Assembly: GCA_963763085.1 (NCBI GenBank)
Contig: CAVXNB010000001.1
Coordinates: forward strand, 992,001 to 1,056,000
DNA: 64,000 nt
Reading direction: 5' to 3'
DNA from: CAVXNB01 sp963763085
Lineage (GTDB): Bacteria > Actinomycetota > Acidimicrobiia > Acidimicrobiales > Bog-793
Part shown: positions 40,837-50,710 of the stretch, in pieces
Layout of the letters: each line of letters starts with the position of its first letter
Numbering within the stretch: position 1 is the stretch's first letter
Made by a program: the position numbers and the translations under genes
Notes under the pieces: generated by a model
Told to the model about the DNA's origin: nothing
Seen by the model: the letters and a program-made list of their open reading frames with translations, nothing else
The model's database searches: none

Positions 40837-41998
40837 ATGGCGAACGGGGTGATAGTGATCGGCGGCGGTGTGGCAGGGGCCAGCGCCGCGTACAGGCTTG
40901 CGCGAGACGGCGTGGGTGTGACTCTCGTCGACGCTGGTCACGAGGGCCAGGCCACCGCAGCAGGAGCCGGCATCGTCTCCTACACCGGGTTCCGCCAGAC
41001 CTCGGACGAGTGGCGGCGTTTCTTCCAGGCGGCGACCAGCTACCACCGAACCCTCGTGGAGGACCTGGCCGGAAGAGGCGAAACGGAGATCGGCTATCGC
41101 GTCGTCGGTGAACTGATCGTCGCTCCTGGCGAGGAAAGCGAAGGCCGCCTCGCCGAACTGGCCCGGAAGCTGGCGAAGGCGAACGCCGTCTGGCAGGACC
41201 CGCAGATAGGCGAGGTGCGCCTGTTGACGCCGTCCGAAGCTCGCCGGTTCTTCCCGCCGCTTGACCCCGCCCTCGGTGCCGTGCATGTGAGCGGCGTCGC
41301 GTCGCATCGACGGGCGCCTCCTCCGAGACGCGCTGCAGAGGACAGTTGTGCGTCTCGGCGGCCGCGTCGTCACAGGTCCCGCCCGCCTGCGAGCGACCAG
41401 CTCGGCAAGCCCAACTGTCGAGCTCGCGGACGAGCGTCTCGAGGCCGAAGCCGTGATTGTCGCCGCCGGCGCATGGACCCAGGAGGTTGTGGCTCCACTC
41501 GGCGCGGCAGTCGCGATAGAGCCGCAGCGTGGCCAGATCCTCCATCTCGCCCTGCCAGGGACGAATACCGAGAGGTTCCCTGTGTTGAGCGGATACGGCT
41601 CTGACTACATGGTCACGTTCCCGCCGGATCGCGTCGTCGTCGGCGCGACACGTGAGACCGGAAGCGGCTTCGACTACCGGATCACCGCCGGTGGCGTCAA
41701 CGAACTGCTCTCTCGAGCGCTCCGGGTCGCACCGGGGTTGGCGGGCGCGACGCTGGCGGAGGTACGGGTCGGGTTTCGTCCGGCAACCCCTGACGGCCGG
41801 CCAATTCTGGGCGCGCTTCCCGGCTACGAACGGGTCTTCGTGGCGAGTGGCTTCGGGCCATCGGGCCTCACCGTCGGCCCGTACTCTGCCGCCCTCGTCG
41901 CTGCCGCCGCGGGCGGAATCGAGGTGCCGGAGCTCGGCGACGTTGGCGCAGTCCTTGCTCCGTTCTCGCCGGCCCGTTTCGCCTCGGACCAACCTTGA
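40837..41998 (+). CDS. FAD-dependent oxidoreductase, glycine/D-amino-acid oxidase family (frameshifted)
   Basis: NGVIVIGGGVAGASAAYRLA is the dinucleotide-binding motif, then TAAGAGIVSYTG. The frame slips near 41300; the second frame supplies RIDGRLLRDALQRTVVRLGG, VIVAAGAWTQEVVAPLG, VGFRPATPDGRPILGALPGY and FVASGFGPSGLTVGPY, the C-terminal FAD contacts. About 387 aa combined. Oxidises a glycine-like or D-amino acid; exact substrate unknown. One indel is the simplest explanation. Confidence 0.85.
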
Positions 41999-42018
41999 CC
42001 CTCTCGTCCAGGTGACCC

Positions 42019-42383
42019 TTATTCGAGAAGCTCGAGGAGCCACCCAGGTCCGATCACTTCGGCTCCGAGGGCCTCAACTCGCCGCCGCAGCTCGCGATCC
42101 GCAGTCACGAGTGTGATTGTCCTGTCAGAGGCCTTCGCGGCGAAGTCAGCGAGCATGTCATCGCCGCTCCCAGCGGCGTGCAGGACCGTGACGCCGTCGG
42201 CCGTGCCGCCCTCCACACCCCGCGGGCGTCGCCTTCCACGACCACGACAACAGGTTGGGCGATTCGTCCCGAGTCAACGGCCGCTCGCACCTTGTCCACA
42301 AAGGCTCGGGCTGCTCCTGCTCGGTCCCGCCACCAGCCAGTGGGACGAGATCCGATCACATTGGCGGCATCGATGAGAAGCAC
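42019..42383 (-). CDS. NYN/PIN-like nuclease domain protein (frameshifted)
   Basis: LLIDAANVIGSRPTGWWRD with the catalytic Asp at the start, QPVVVVVEGDARG, then a slip near 42205, then GSGDDMLADFAAKASDRTIT, LVTADRELRRRVEALGAEVI and PGWLLELLE in the other frame. The acidic residues of the NYN active site (D in IDAAN, DD in GSGDD, D in TADREL) are present. About 120 aa. GTG 42383 assumed. Confidence 0.72.
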
Positions 42384-42563
42384 GGCTCGATCATCTCCGC
42401 CCTGGCGCCGTTGCCGCAAGGGGAACCAGCGACGTGTAGTAGACCGCTCTGCTACAGCGAGCGTCGGGCTCGCGGCCGTTGGTACTGGCCGGGGAAGGAC
42501 CACTGCGGACCGCCCGGCGGTGTGATCGTCACGGCGACAAACCGCAGGGCTATCTTTCGTCAA

Positions 42564-43349
42564 GTGCGCAGGATCCTGATAATTGGCGCGGCTGGTCAAA
42601 TCGGCCGCTACCTTCGGGCTCGGTTGCCGGAATTCGGCTTCGAACTGCGACTATTCGATCGAGTCGCGATCCCGGAGGTTCCCGGTGCGATCGCAGCCGA
42701 CGTGTGCGACACCGCCGCCTTGGAGCGTGCCATGAACGCGGTGTTTGCGGTCGTGCACCTCGCCGGGGCGGTCGACCCATCGGATCCCTTCGACGTCGTG
42801 TTGTCGGCGAATATCGAGGGGACCTACCGGGTGATGGAGGCGGCAAGACTCGCAGGCGTTCAGAGGATCGTCTTCGCGAGCAGCAACCACGCGAACGGTT
42901 TCGCGCCACGCTCGGCGGCAGCCACGCCTGGCGCTGGCGACCGCCCTGACTCCTACTACGGCATCTCCAAGCTGTTCGGCGAGGCACTTGGGCGGTTGTA
43001 CGCGGACCGTTATGGAATGCAAATCGCCTGCCTCCGGATCGGCTCCTGTTGCGATGAGCCCACGAATCCGAGGATGCTCGGCACTTGGCTCAGCCCTGGC
43101 GATGCGGCCCGCCTCGTGGCGGCTTGCCTCACGGCGCCACAACTCGACTATGCCGTCGTGTACGGAATCTCTCGCAATACACGGCGCTGGTGGGATCTCG
43201 GGTCTGCGGAAGCGCTCGGATACGAGCCGAGGGACGACGCGGAGCTTTACGCCGCGGAATTGCTCAAGCCCTACGGCGGCAAGGACCCTGGCGGCCCTGA
43301 TGAACCGCAGGGGGGCAGGTGGGCGTACATCGAATCTCGCAATCGATGA
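42564..43349 (+). CDS. udh: Uronate dehydrogenase-like NAD-dependent epimerase/dehydratase-family protein
   Basis: 261 aa extended SDR. IGAAGQIGRYLRARLPEFGF is the NAD motif, FASSNHANGF and YYGISKLFGEALGRLYADRY (catalytic Tyr-Lys) follow, and TWLSPGDAARLVAACLTAPQ and VVYGISRNTRRWWDL match uronate dehydrogenases. Would oxidise glucuronate or galacturonate to the lactone. GTG 42564. Confidence 0.82.
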   Translation: MRRILIIGAAGQIGRYLRARLPEFGFELRLFDRVAIPEVPGAIAADVCDTAALERAMNAVFAVVHLAGAVDPSDPFDVVLSANIEGTYRVMEAARLAGVQRIVFASSNHANGFAPRSAAATPGAGDRPDSYYGISKLFGEALGRLYADRYGMQIACLRIGSCCDEPTNPRMLGTWLSPGDAARLVAACLTAPQLDYAVVYGISRNTRRWWDLGSAEALGYEPRDDAELYAAELLKPYGGKDPGGPDEPQGGRWAYIESRNR

Positions 43350-44226
43350 TCACGCGGGTGGCGTGATCGTGGTCAATGGTCTCGACCTCCTTGGCTTCGC
43401 TGTCGGCTTTGACGAAGTTGAGAGCCGCTCCAAGGAACCGAAAGGTCCACTCCTCGGCGAGGGGTCGCGTGTCGCAGAAGACGATGGGGACGTTCGGATA
43501 GCGGACCTGGACAGCAGCGAGTAGGTCGGCGACGAAGCCCGGGGCGACGTAGCCGATCTTGAACAAGCTGGCATAGCGGTCCTCGACAACAAGAGCGGCG
43601 CGCTCAACGGTTGCGAGCTCGGCGAGCGCGTAGGCGAGGTTGCCGTCGACGAGTCGAGCCGCGAGATCGGCCAGGCTCTTCCGCTCGACGACTGCGACAA
43701 CTTCACCATCGACGGCGACGCCGTAGTCGCCGACGGGCAGAGCCCGTCGCTCGGTACTGGCCTGCTGGCGGGCGAAGCGGTAGGGATAGTGCTCCCGGGT
43801 GTCGATGAGGATTCGGAGCTCCTCGTTCCTCGCCGCTCGTCGGGTCGGGATCCGAATACCTGGCCGGGCCTTCGCCGTCGTGCGCGGCGACTGCCAGAAG
43901 ATCAGCTCGCGTCCGTCTCCATGGGTAGTGAAGACGAACTGTGAGCGGTTCTCCCTGGGCCGGTCGAGCACGAGGTCGACAGCGACTCCTCGCCGCCGAC
44001 AGCTACGTACTGGTGCCTCTTCGACCACCTCGGGGCGCTCCGGCCAAGCATCCGCCCGGTGGCAGTACACCTTCGTGGTGCGAGGCCAGGTGTCGGCCGC
44101 TTTCAGTACGAGCGCACCGCTGAGAAGTGGGAGCCGGAGCAGGTACACAAGTCGTGACTCGGGGTCGGGGTTCCTCGCGATGGTGAATGTCGATGCCATG
44201 TTCGCTTGATCATCAGGACGAGGCAC
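43264..44226 (-). CDS. ERCC4-type nuclease domain protein
   Basis: 320 aa. The nuclease core ILIDTREHYPYRFARQ, RALPVGDYGVAV and VAVVERKSLADLAARLVDGN carries the GDXnERKX3D signature. KIGYVAPGFVADLLAAVQVR closes the domain. No helicase or HhH part, so a small stand-alone nuclease. GTG 44226 follows AAGGAGGTG. Its 3' end overlaps the uronate dehydrogenase end by 86 bp. Confidence 0.88.
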   Translation of the reverse strand: MPRPDDQANMASTFTIARNPDPESRLVYLLRLPLLSGALVLKAADTWPRTTKVYCHRADAWPERPEVVEEAPVRSCRRRGVAVDLVLDRPRENRSQFVFTTHGDGRELIFWQSPRTTAKARPGIRIPTRRAARNEELRILIDTREHYPYRFARQQASTERRALPVGDYGVAVDGEVVAVVERKSLADLAARLVDGNLAYALAELATVERAALVVEDRYASLFKIGYVAPGFVADLLAAVQVRYPNVPIVFCDTRPLAEEWTFRFLGAALNFVKADSEAKEVETIDHDHATRVIIDCEIRCTPTCPPAVHQGRQGPCRRRA

Positions 44227-44407
44227 GGCTACACCTCCTTCCGAGGCTGCGAGGCGAGGCCGTGCGCCTCACACGAGGCGGCCCCTGGCAGAGTACGGCT
44301 CATTCGAGCACAGGGTAATTCGCGTTCTGTGGTAAGAGATGGAGTCTCCGATCATCACAACGTCGGCTGGGGGAAGCGGGCCACAGCCCAACCAATGGAG
44401 GTGCCAG

Positions 44408-44872
44408 ATGGCCGAGCTCGGACCGCCGGCAGCGGGAATTGTGCTGGCCCACTTCATCGTCTCGGACGACGTCGAGCGCTCTCGGCGCTTCTACACCGAA
44501 GTACTCGGCGGCAAGGTGGTCTTCTCCGGAGAGCCGACCTACGTCGCACTGTCCAACAGCTGGATCATCATCAATGGCGGCGGAGGCCCGACCGACGACA
44601 AGCCCTCGGTCACCCTGGAGACGCCACGCGACCCCGACCGGGTCAGCAGCTTCCTCAATATCCGGGTCCAAGACATCCAGGCCGTTTACGCCGAATGGAG
44701 CGCCCGAGGTGCTCAATTCCTGACGCCGCCGAAGCAGCACCGGTACGAGATCCGTTGCTACATCCGCGATCCCGACGGTCATCTGATCGAGGTGGGGCAA
44801 ACCACCGATCCGAGCGGGGACTGGTCGCCGGCCCAGTGGCCATCGAGTGGGCCTGGCGGGGAGTCCGAGTGA
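44408..44872 (+). CDS. VOC (glyoxalase/bleomycin-resistance) family protein
   Basis: 154 aa. LAHFIVSDDVERSRRFYTEV and CYIRDPDGHLIEVGQTT mark the two betaalphabetabetabeta halves; H in LAHF and E in LIEVG are the likely metal ligands. ATG 44408 behind GGAGGTG. Substrate unknown. Confidence 0.88.
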   Translation: MAELGPPAAGIVLAHFIVSDDVERSRRFYTEVLGGKVVFSGEPTYVALSNSWIIINGGGGPTDDKPSVTLETPRDPDRVSSFLNIRVQDIQAVYAEWSARGAQFLTPPKQHRYEIRCYIRDPDGHLIEVGQTTDPSGDWSPAQWPSSGPGGESE

Positions 44873-44959
44873 GCCCGTCTCGCTCGGGGTCATGAAACGG
44901 CTAAGGGTGGGCGACATTCAACGCCCACCCTTAGCTGATGCACGCGACGACTACGGCGG

Positions 44960-45742
44960 CTACTCGGCACCTACGACCTTGAAGCTCGCGGTTTCGAAGA
45001 CGTGATGCGGCCAGTTGACCCCGATGTAATGGACGTTGTACTCGCCATTGCTCAGCAGTACGACACGGTCGACGACTGCGCCCGGGTACGCAGCCAGCGC
45101 AGCTTCGGTCGCTTTATTCGCCGCGGTTCCGCTGACAATCGTCCCCTGGCCCTGACTCCAGTTCGCCGGGATCTGCCCGACCTCCTTCGAGTCGGTCGCC
45201 GTGCCTCTCTTAAAGGGGATCACCGTTGAGGCTGTCGGGCTTGAACCCAAGTTGTAGCCAACGATGACCTGTGAGGCCGTGATGGTCGTGGAGTCGGTCG
45301 TCCCGAGCACGAGGACGCTTTCGCCGTTGGTGACGGCGCTCGCCGAAGACGAGCCGGTGCCTTTGAGGTACTCCGTCGAAGAGTTCTCGTCGATGATTAC
45401 CTTCTGACCAGTCGAGGTCGTCAACGTGAAGCTCGACGTGGACTCATCGCTGACCGTGCCGTCTGCTCCTCCCGCGGCCGGTCCGGACCGAGCATTGGAT
45501 GGCTCGCCGGCGGATCCTGCGCCGCCTGCGGCCAGGCGGGGGAAGTGGGCCGCTGTCGTTGCCGAATTCGACGGTGCCGTCGTCGAACCGGATGCGGCGA
45601 AGCCGACGGAGATCCCGGTCGCAGCCAATGCGAGTGCGGCCGCCGATATCCAGCGACCCCTTCGGCTCCACGGCAATCGCCGCGGCCTTGGCTTAGAATC
45701 GGGGACGGTTTCGGATGTGCTCGTTGGTTGGTAATCGTTCAT
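44960..45742 (-). CDS. Exported DUF5666/PepSY-like protein
   Basis: 260 aa. A cytoplasmic basic start (PRRLPWSRRGRW), one signal/anchor helix (ISAAALALAATGISVGFAAS), a low-complexity Gly/Ser/Thr linker, a DUF5666-type beta domain (DESTSSFTLTTSTGQKVIID) and a PepSY-like end (EAALAAYPGAVVDRVVLLSN). Divergent from a two-component regulator whose candidate operator lies in the gap, so it is a probable target. ATG 45742 behind AGAGGAG. Confidence 0.75.
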   Translation of the reverse strand: MNDYQPTSTSETVPDSKPRPRRLPWSRRGRWISAAALALAATGISVGFAASGSTTAPSNSATTAAHFPRLAAGGAGSAGEPSNARSGPAAGGADGTVSDESTSSFTLTTSTGQKVIIDENSSTEYLKGTGSSSASAVTNGESVLVLGTTDSTTITASQVIVGYNLGSSPTASTVIPFKRGTATDSKEVGQIPANWSQGQGTIVSGTAANKATEAALAAYPGAVVDRVVLLSNGEYNVHYIGVNWPHHVFETASFKVVGAE

Positions 45743-45850
45743 GATGCCACTCCTCTCATTCGGGCAGCCACGAAGAGCTGCGGTCGCTTTCTCCTGCCAC
45801 GATCGTCGCGGGAGGATCTGTGTCTTCCCCTTTGCGCACTTGCAGGTTTG

Positions 45851-45910
45851 TTCAAGATTTGCTCTGCATTTCCGCATGTTCTCTTAAGCTCCTCTTGAGG
45901 AAATCTTGAA
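45851..45910. promoter_or_regulatory. OmpR-type response-regulator operator, 11-bp direct repeats
   Basis: TCTTAAG (45882), TCTTGAG (45893) and TCTTGAA (45904) recur at exactly 11-bp steps, one helical turn, as for OmpR/PhoB-class dimers. An inverted copy TTCAAGA is at 45851, part of an 11-bp perfect inverted repeat (GTTCAAGATTT 45850-45860 with AAATCTTGAAC 45901-45911). The array lies between the exported protein and the regulator gene. Confidence 0.65.
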
Positions 45911-45966
45911 CTTCGGCTGCGATAATGAGGTGATGGTCGGCGGCGAATTCACTTGGAAGAGCAGTC

Positions 45967-46654
45967 GTGAGCGCGGCGCCCTACGTTCTCTTGGTCGAAG
46001 ATGAGGAGAACGTCGCCTATGTGGTGGCGCTCGCCCTTCGACACTCCGGCTTCGAGGTACGTGTTGTCTCCACGGGAGCCGAGGCGCTGACGATTTCGTC
46101 GTCCAACCCGATGCCGGACATCGTCGTGCTCGACGTGATGCTCCCCGACATCGACGGCTTCGAGGTCTGTCGAAGGTTGCGTGGCGATCAGAACGATCTT
46201 CCGGTGCTGTTTCTCACTGCGAGGGACGCGCCAGCCGACCGGCTGCACGGGCTGACGATCGGGGGCGACGACTACCTCACGAAGCCCTTTGGTGTGGACG
46301 AGCTCGTCGCGCGCGTGAAGGTGATCTTGCGACGAGCTGGGCGAAGCCCGATCAACCCAGCTCATCCGCCATGGTGATCTCAGCCTCGACGACGACGCGC
46401 ACACCGTCAAGCGCGCCGACACCGAGGTGGTCTTGTCGCCGACGGAGTACAAGATACTGCGCTATCTGATGCGCAACGCCGGGGTCGTCGTCTCCAAGGC
46501 CCAGATCCTCGATCACGTCTGGCATTACGACTTCATCGGAGAGTCGACGGTCGTCGAGACACACCTCTCTACGCTGCGGAAGAAGCTCGGGACCGACGGC
46601 CGCGAGCTGATCCAAACCGTGCGCGGCTACGGCTATCGTTTCAACGGTAAGTAG
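45967..46654 (+). CDS. OmpR-family response regulator (frameshifted)
   Basis: Receiver domain YVLLVEDEENVAYVVALALR, phospho-acceptor IVVLDVMLPDIDGFEVCRRL, LFLTARD and YLTKPFGVDELVARVKVILR. The frame slips at about 46340 (GGGCGAAGC). The second frame has the winged helix: DLSLDDDAHTVKR, LSPTEYKILRYLMRNAGVVV and STLRKKLGTDG. Combined length about 229 aa. GTG 45967. It pairs with the kinase eight bases downstream. Confidence 0.9.
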
Positions 46655-46662
46655 GCCGCGCT

Positions 46663-48084
46663 GTGACCCTTCGCCTGCGGTTCGGCGTGGCCGGCGTGGT
46701 CGTGGTCGTGCTGCTGGTCGCCTTGGGCTTGATCATTCCGCGGGTCGTCACGACATCACAGACCACCCAGGTCGACCAACAGCTGACGGAGGCATTGCCA
46801 CGCGCTCTCGTCCTGGTGAAGGGGTCAGGGATATCCGGCCTTCCACCCGCGGGGAAGAAAGCGTCCGCGCTGCCCAGTGCCGCCGAGCGATTCAGCAACA
46901 TCTACATCGCGGTCATCACCTCGAAAGGGCGACAGGTCCTCGCGGCGCCCTCATCTGGTGGTGCAGCTCCGGCGCTGCCAAGTGTTGTGAGCTCGGCGCC
47001 GACCTCACAACCGAAGATCGAGACGGTCGCTTCGGTGAAAGGTCCCGTTGCGTGGCGTGCCGTCCTCGTGCGGCACTCGAACGGACAGGAGGTTCTCATC
47101 GCCGCCTCGCTGGCATCGGTCGACGCGACGGACGCCCAGTTGCGTCTGGCTCTGTTGGTTGGGGGCGCCGCGCTCGTAATCATCCTCGCCGCGCTGTGGT
47201 GGTGGCTCATTCGTCTCGGACTCAATCCGATCGGCGAGGTCACCTCGGTCGCAGACGCGATCACGGGCGGTGATCGGTCGCGCCGTGTGCACGAAGCGCG
47301 ACCGGGCAGTGAGGCCGGCCATCTCGCTCGCGCTTTCAACGTCATGCTCGACGAAGAGCAGGCCACCGAGGATCGGCTTCGCCGATTCGTCGCCGACGCT
47401 TCCCATGAGCTTCGGACACCGGTGACAGTCATCCAAGGCGTCGCAGAGCTTTGGCAGAAGGGAGCGCTCTCCGAGAAGGGAGCGATCGACGACGCGCTGC
47501 GTCGTGTCGGTCAAGAGGGCGCGCGCATGGCGGCGCTCGTCGAGGATCTCCTTCTCCTCGCTCGCCTCGACGAGGGTCGGCCGATCGGCGACGAGCCGGT
47601 CGATCTCTCGCAACTCGCGCGCGACGTCGTTATGGAGCTGTCGGCGATGTATCCGTCCCACCCGACGGTCGATGAGATCGACGACGGGGTGACGACGACA
47701 GGCGACGGGGGCCAGCTACGCCAGGTGCTGACCAACCTTCTCTCCAATGCGTACGTCCACACCCCATCCGGCACTCGTGTCCGGCTTCGCGTGACGCGCG
47801 ACTCTGTGCAGAGCTTGGTCGAGGTGGAGGACAACGGCCCAGGGATGGAGCCGGACGATGGACCGCGTGCCTTCGAGCGCTTCTGGCGGGGGGATCCGGC
47901 ACGCAGTGGACCGGGCAGTGGGTTGGGCTTGTCGATCGTCTCCGGCATTGTCGCTGCGCATCATGGAAGCGTCGAGATGACAACGGCACCCGGCCGTGGA
48001 ACAACAGTTCGAGTCACGTTTCCCGCACCGCTCGGGCAGACGTATCCTTCGGAGAATGTGATCTCGAGCCATCGGACCACATAG
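46663..48084 (+). CDS. Two-component sensor histidine kinase
   Basis: 473 aa. TM1 (residues 8-27), an extracytoplasmic sensor of about 130 residues, TM2 (162-184), HAMP, then a HisKA domain with H248 in DASHELRTPVTVIQGVAE. The ATPase domain has NLLSNAYVHTPSG (N-box), DNGPGM and GPGSGLGLSIVSGI. The layout is that of MprB/CseC-like kinases for envelope stress. GTG 46663. Confidence 0.92.
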   Translation: MTLRLRFGVAGVVVVVLLVALGLIIPRVVTTSQTTQVDQQLTEALPRALVLVKGSGISGLPPAGKKASALPSAAERFSNIYIAVITSKGRQVLAAPSSGGAAPALPSVVSSAPTSQPKIETVASVKGPVAWRAVLVRHSNGQEVLIAASLASVDATDAQLRLALLVGGAALVIILAALWWWLIRLGLNPIGEVTSVADAITGGDRSRRVHEARPGSEAGHLARAFNVMLDEEQATEDRLRRFVADASHELRTPVTVIQGVAELWQKGALSEKGAIDDALRRVGQEGARMAALVEDLLLLARLDEGRPIGDEPVDLSQLARDVVMELSAMYPSHPTVDEIDDGVTTTGDGGQLRQVLTNLLSNAYVHTPSGTRVRLRVTRDSVQSLVEVEDNGPGMEPDDGPRAFERFWRGDPARSGPGSGLGLSIVSGIVAAHHGSVEMTTAPGRGTTVRVTFPAPLGQTYPSENVISSHRTT

Positions 48085-48534
48085 CGTCAAAGACGCTCAA
48101 ACATTTAAAGTGGCGTTGAGGCGACGCGCAGTCAGAATCCAGATCCATCCTTCAGGATCATCCTCGCGGTACTCGAGAACAAGCGAGCCGCAGGAGGCAG
48201 GACATGAAATGCACCACCAACCTCAACCGAGCGCAGAATGTGAAGCCACGACTCCGACCGGCGATTCGATGGACTCTGGACCGCCCCCTTGAGAAAGAGA
48301 TCCATCACGAACCCGTGCGTCGAGCGACTTACGGGGAGCGTCGATTCGATCGAACACAACGGGAGCGCTCGCCGCCCCGACCCGCGATAATCTCGGCCGT
48401 CCACAGAACCTTCTACCTAGAATGGGTGGGCTTGGTCACCGGCCAGATCCTGCCACCGACGGTGGCCGGTCTGCCGGACACTGAGATCCCTGCCAGCCAT
48501 CGTCGTCGAGGCCACGTGAGAGGCGGTCATCCCA
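48085..48534. other. 450-bp gap without a supported gene
   Basis: A small hairpin AGCGTC-AAA-GACGCT (48083-48097) overlaps the kinase stop. Short frames on both strands have no start signal or recognisable protein pattern. The redoxin promoter must lie here but no clear -35/-10 pair was found. Confidence 0.5.
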
Positions 48535-49128
48535 ATGCGTTCTGACATCAGACCAGGCGGTGTGTTCCCCGATTACTCGTTGCCAGACCACACCGACACG
48601 GTCCGCACGCTGAGCGAGCTGCAGGGACGCGATCCGCTGATCCTGATGCTCGCCCGCGGCAACTACTGTCCCAAAGAGCACCAGCAGCACCTGGAGTTGG
48701 CTGCGAACCAGTCCAAGGTGGCGGTGGCCTACACCCAGATCGTCACCGTCGCCACCGACGACCACCACACCCTGCAGGAGTTCCGGGCTTCGGTCGGAGC
48801 CCAATGGACCTTCCTCTCCGACCCCGGCCGGACGATCCAGCGGGACCTCGACATTCAGGAGTACACCGACCCCGAGCACGACCCGATGATCCCCCACACG
48901 CTGGTGCTCAAGCCGGGACTGGTGGTTCACAGCATCTACAACGGGTACTGGTTCTGGGGACGCCCGTCGTTCTACGACCTGTGGCGCGACCTCTGCGCCG
49001 CGACGAGCGAGATCCGTCCCGACTGGGACCTGAGCAAGCCGGGGCTGCGCGAGGCCTGGGATGCGGGCGATTACTCGAACTTTCACGGCTGGGACAAGCG
49101 GGCTCCAGTCGATGCCGTCGTCGTATGA
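48535..49128 (+). CDS. Peroxiredoxin/AhpC-TSA-like redoxin
   Basis: 197 aa. GGVFPDYSLPDHTDTVRTLS opens the thioredoxin fold; GNYCPKEHQQHLEL has the candidate peroxidatic Cys; TFLSDPGRTIQRDLDI and PHTLVLKPGLVVHSIYNGYW follow. A later conserved WFWGRPS is characteristic of this subgroup. No resolving Cys is visible. Confidence 0.85.
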   Translation: MRSDIRPGGVFPDYSLPDHTDTVRTLSELQGRDPLILMLARGNYCPKEHQQHLELAANQSKVAVAYTQIVTVATDDHHTLQEFRASVGAQWTFLSDPGRTIQRDLDIQEYTDPEHDPMIPHTLVLKPGLVVHSIYNGYWFWGRPSFYDLWRDLCAATSEIRPDWDLSKPGLREAWDAGDYSNFHGWDKRAPVDAVVV

Positions 49129-49219
49129 GTCATAGCTGAATGTGGATCTGCCTGCGCTGGCCGGACGGGTCCACGTCGAGGCCGGTTGCAGCGCGCTGCG
49201 AGCCGGAGCGAAAGGGTAG

Positions 49220-50179
49220 GTGGTACTGGTGCGAACGCCGGTCTGCGAGCTGCTCGGGATTGAACAGCCGATCGTCCAGGCGCCGATGTCGGCGGTGCCC
49301 CAACTGGCGGCAGCGGTCTCGAATGCCGGCGCGCTCGGCATGTTGGCGCTGACGTGGTCCACTCCCGCCGGAGACGTGGTTCGTGAGACGGCGGCGCTCA
49401 CCGATCGCCCGTTCGGCGGCAATCTGATTCTCGCCTCCGATCAGCACCGTCGCCTCGACGAGGCCCTTGAAGCCGGTCTGCGGATCGTGTCGCTGATGTG
49501 GGGAGATCCCGCCGGCTACGTCGAGCAGGTCCACGACGCCAACGGGGTCGTTCTGCACACGGTCGGCAGCGCTGAAGAGGCGCGGCGGGCAGTCGCCAGC
49601 GGAGTTGACGTCGTCGTGGCGCAGGGTTGGGAGGCTGGCGGGCACGTGTGGAGTGAGGTCGCCACGCTTCCCTTGGTGCCCGCCGTCGTGGACGCGGTGG
49701 CACCGGTGCCGGTGATCGCGGCCGGCGGGATCGGGGACGCTCGCGGAGTGGCCGCCGTGCTGGCGCTGGGCGCTCAAGCGGCGTGGCTGGGTACCCGGTT
49801 TCTGCTTGCCCAGGAGATGCCCATCCACGAGGAGTATCGCCGTCGTCTGATGGACGCGGCCGAGACCGATGCGCAGTGGTACGCCAACCTGTACGAGGTC
49901 GGGTGGCCGGACGCGCCCCACCGCGCCCTCCGCAACTCGACGGCCGAGGCGTGGGAGGCCGCCGGCCGGCCCCCACTGGGGAGTCGACCGGGAGAGGGCG
50001 AGGTCATCGCCCACTTCGCCTCCGGCGAAGCAATCGTGCGGTACGAGCCGGCGGCGCCGATGGTCGGTACGACCGGTGATATCGAAGCGCTCTCGTTGTG
50101 GGCCGGACAGAGCGTTGCGCTCGCCAGGCAGCCACAACCAGCAGCAGAGATCGTGGCCGAGCTCGTCTCCGGCTTGTAA
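49220..50179 (+). CDS. Nitronate monooxygenase (2-nitropropane dioxygenase family)
   Basis: 319 aa FMN enzyme. QPIVQAPMSAVPQLAAAVSN, FGGNLIL, AQGWEAGGHVW (catalytic His), VIAAGGIGDARGVAAVLALG and WLGTRFLLAQE are conserved. Would detoxify alkyl nitronates. GTG 49220, with GTG 49229 also possible. Confidence 0.9.
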   Translation: MVLVRTPVCELLGIEQPIVQAPMSAVPQLAAAVSNAGALGMLALTWSTPAGDVVRETAALTDRPFGGNLILASDQHRRLDEALEAGLRIVSLMWGDPAGYVEQVHDANGVVLHTVGSAEEARRAVASGVDVVVAQGWEAGGHVWSEVATLPLVPAVVDAVAPVPVIAAGGIGDARGVAAVLALGAQAAWLGTRFLLAQEMPIHEEYRRRLMDAAETDAQWYANLYEVGWPDAPHRALRNSTAEAWEAAGRPPLGSRPGEGEVIAHFASGEAIVRYEPAAPMVGTTGDIEALSLWAGQSVALARQPQPAAEIVAELVSGL

Positions 50180-50272
50180 GCAAGCCTACTCAGGGTCCTC
50201 GACACTGCACAGGGCGCTCGACCGCACACGCTGCGGCGTTCGCCGCCGTGCTTCGCCCGGCTCCAGGGTCGT

Positions 50273-50710
50273 TCAGCTGGATTCGGTGTCAACGATGAGG
50301 AGGCTGCAGGGGCAGTGATGGGAGACCTTGTTGGGGACGCTCCCGAGAACGAGGCGCTTGACTCCGCTCATGCCGAGGTTGCCCACGACGAGCAGGTCGG
50401 CGCCGACAGCCTCAGCGACGCCGATCAAGGCGTCGGCCACGTCACCGGCGGGAGTGTGCACCTCGGCGGACACGCCTTGTTGCTGTGCCTCGGCCAACAG
50501 TGCCGCGCTCGTGCGTTCCGTCTTCTCCCGCAGCTTGTCGATCTCGAGCTGCCCTTGGGCAGTGTCGGAGAACCCATGCGTTACCCCTGGATGGACGACC
50601 TGAACCGCGTGCAGCTTCGCCCCCGTCATCCTCGCCAGTTCCATGGCCTCTCTGACGGCGACCGTTGCCCGATCGGAACCATCGGTGCCAACGACGATCA
50701 CCTTGTACAT
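50273..50710 (-). CDS. Universal stress protein UspA family
   Basis: 145 aa. VIVVGTDGSDRATVAVREAM and VVGNLGMSGVKRLVLGSVPN with the ATP-binding G2xG9xGS/T pattern, then HHCPCSLLIV. A single domain that should bind ATP. Convergent with the nitronate monooxygenase. Confidence 0.92.
   Translation of the reverse strand: MYKVIVVGTDGSDRATVAVREAMELARMTGAKLHAVQVVHPGVTHGFSDTAQGQLEIDKLREKTERTSAALLAEAQQQGVSAEVHTPAGDVADALIGVAEAVGADLLVVGNLGMSGVKRLVLGSVPNKVSHHCPCSLLIVDTESS

Noticed and set aside
40748..42043. N-terminal extension of the DUF1801 reading frame
   Set aside because: Overlaps the FAD oxidoreductase on the other strand; the DUF1801 gene has its own strong ribosome site at 40747.
45967..46654. 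Programmed frameshift in the response regulator
   Set aside because: No slippery heptamer or stimulatory structure seen; similar breaks in unrelated genes favour indel errors.
48132..48404. 90-codon minus-strand frame
   Set aside because: No ribosome site, no family pattern, in a gap with several competing short frames.
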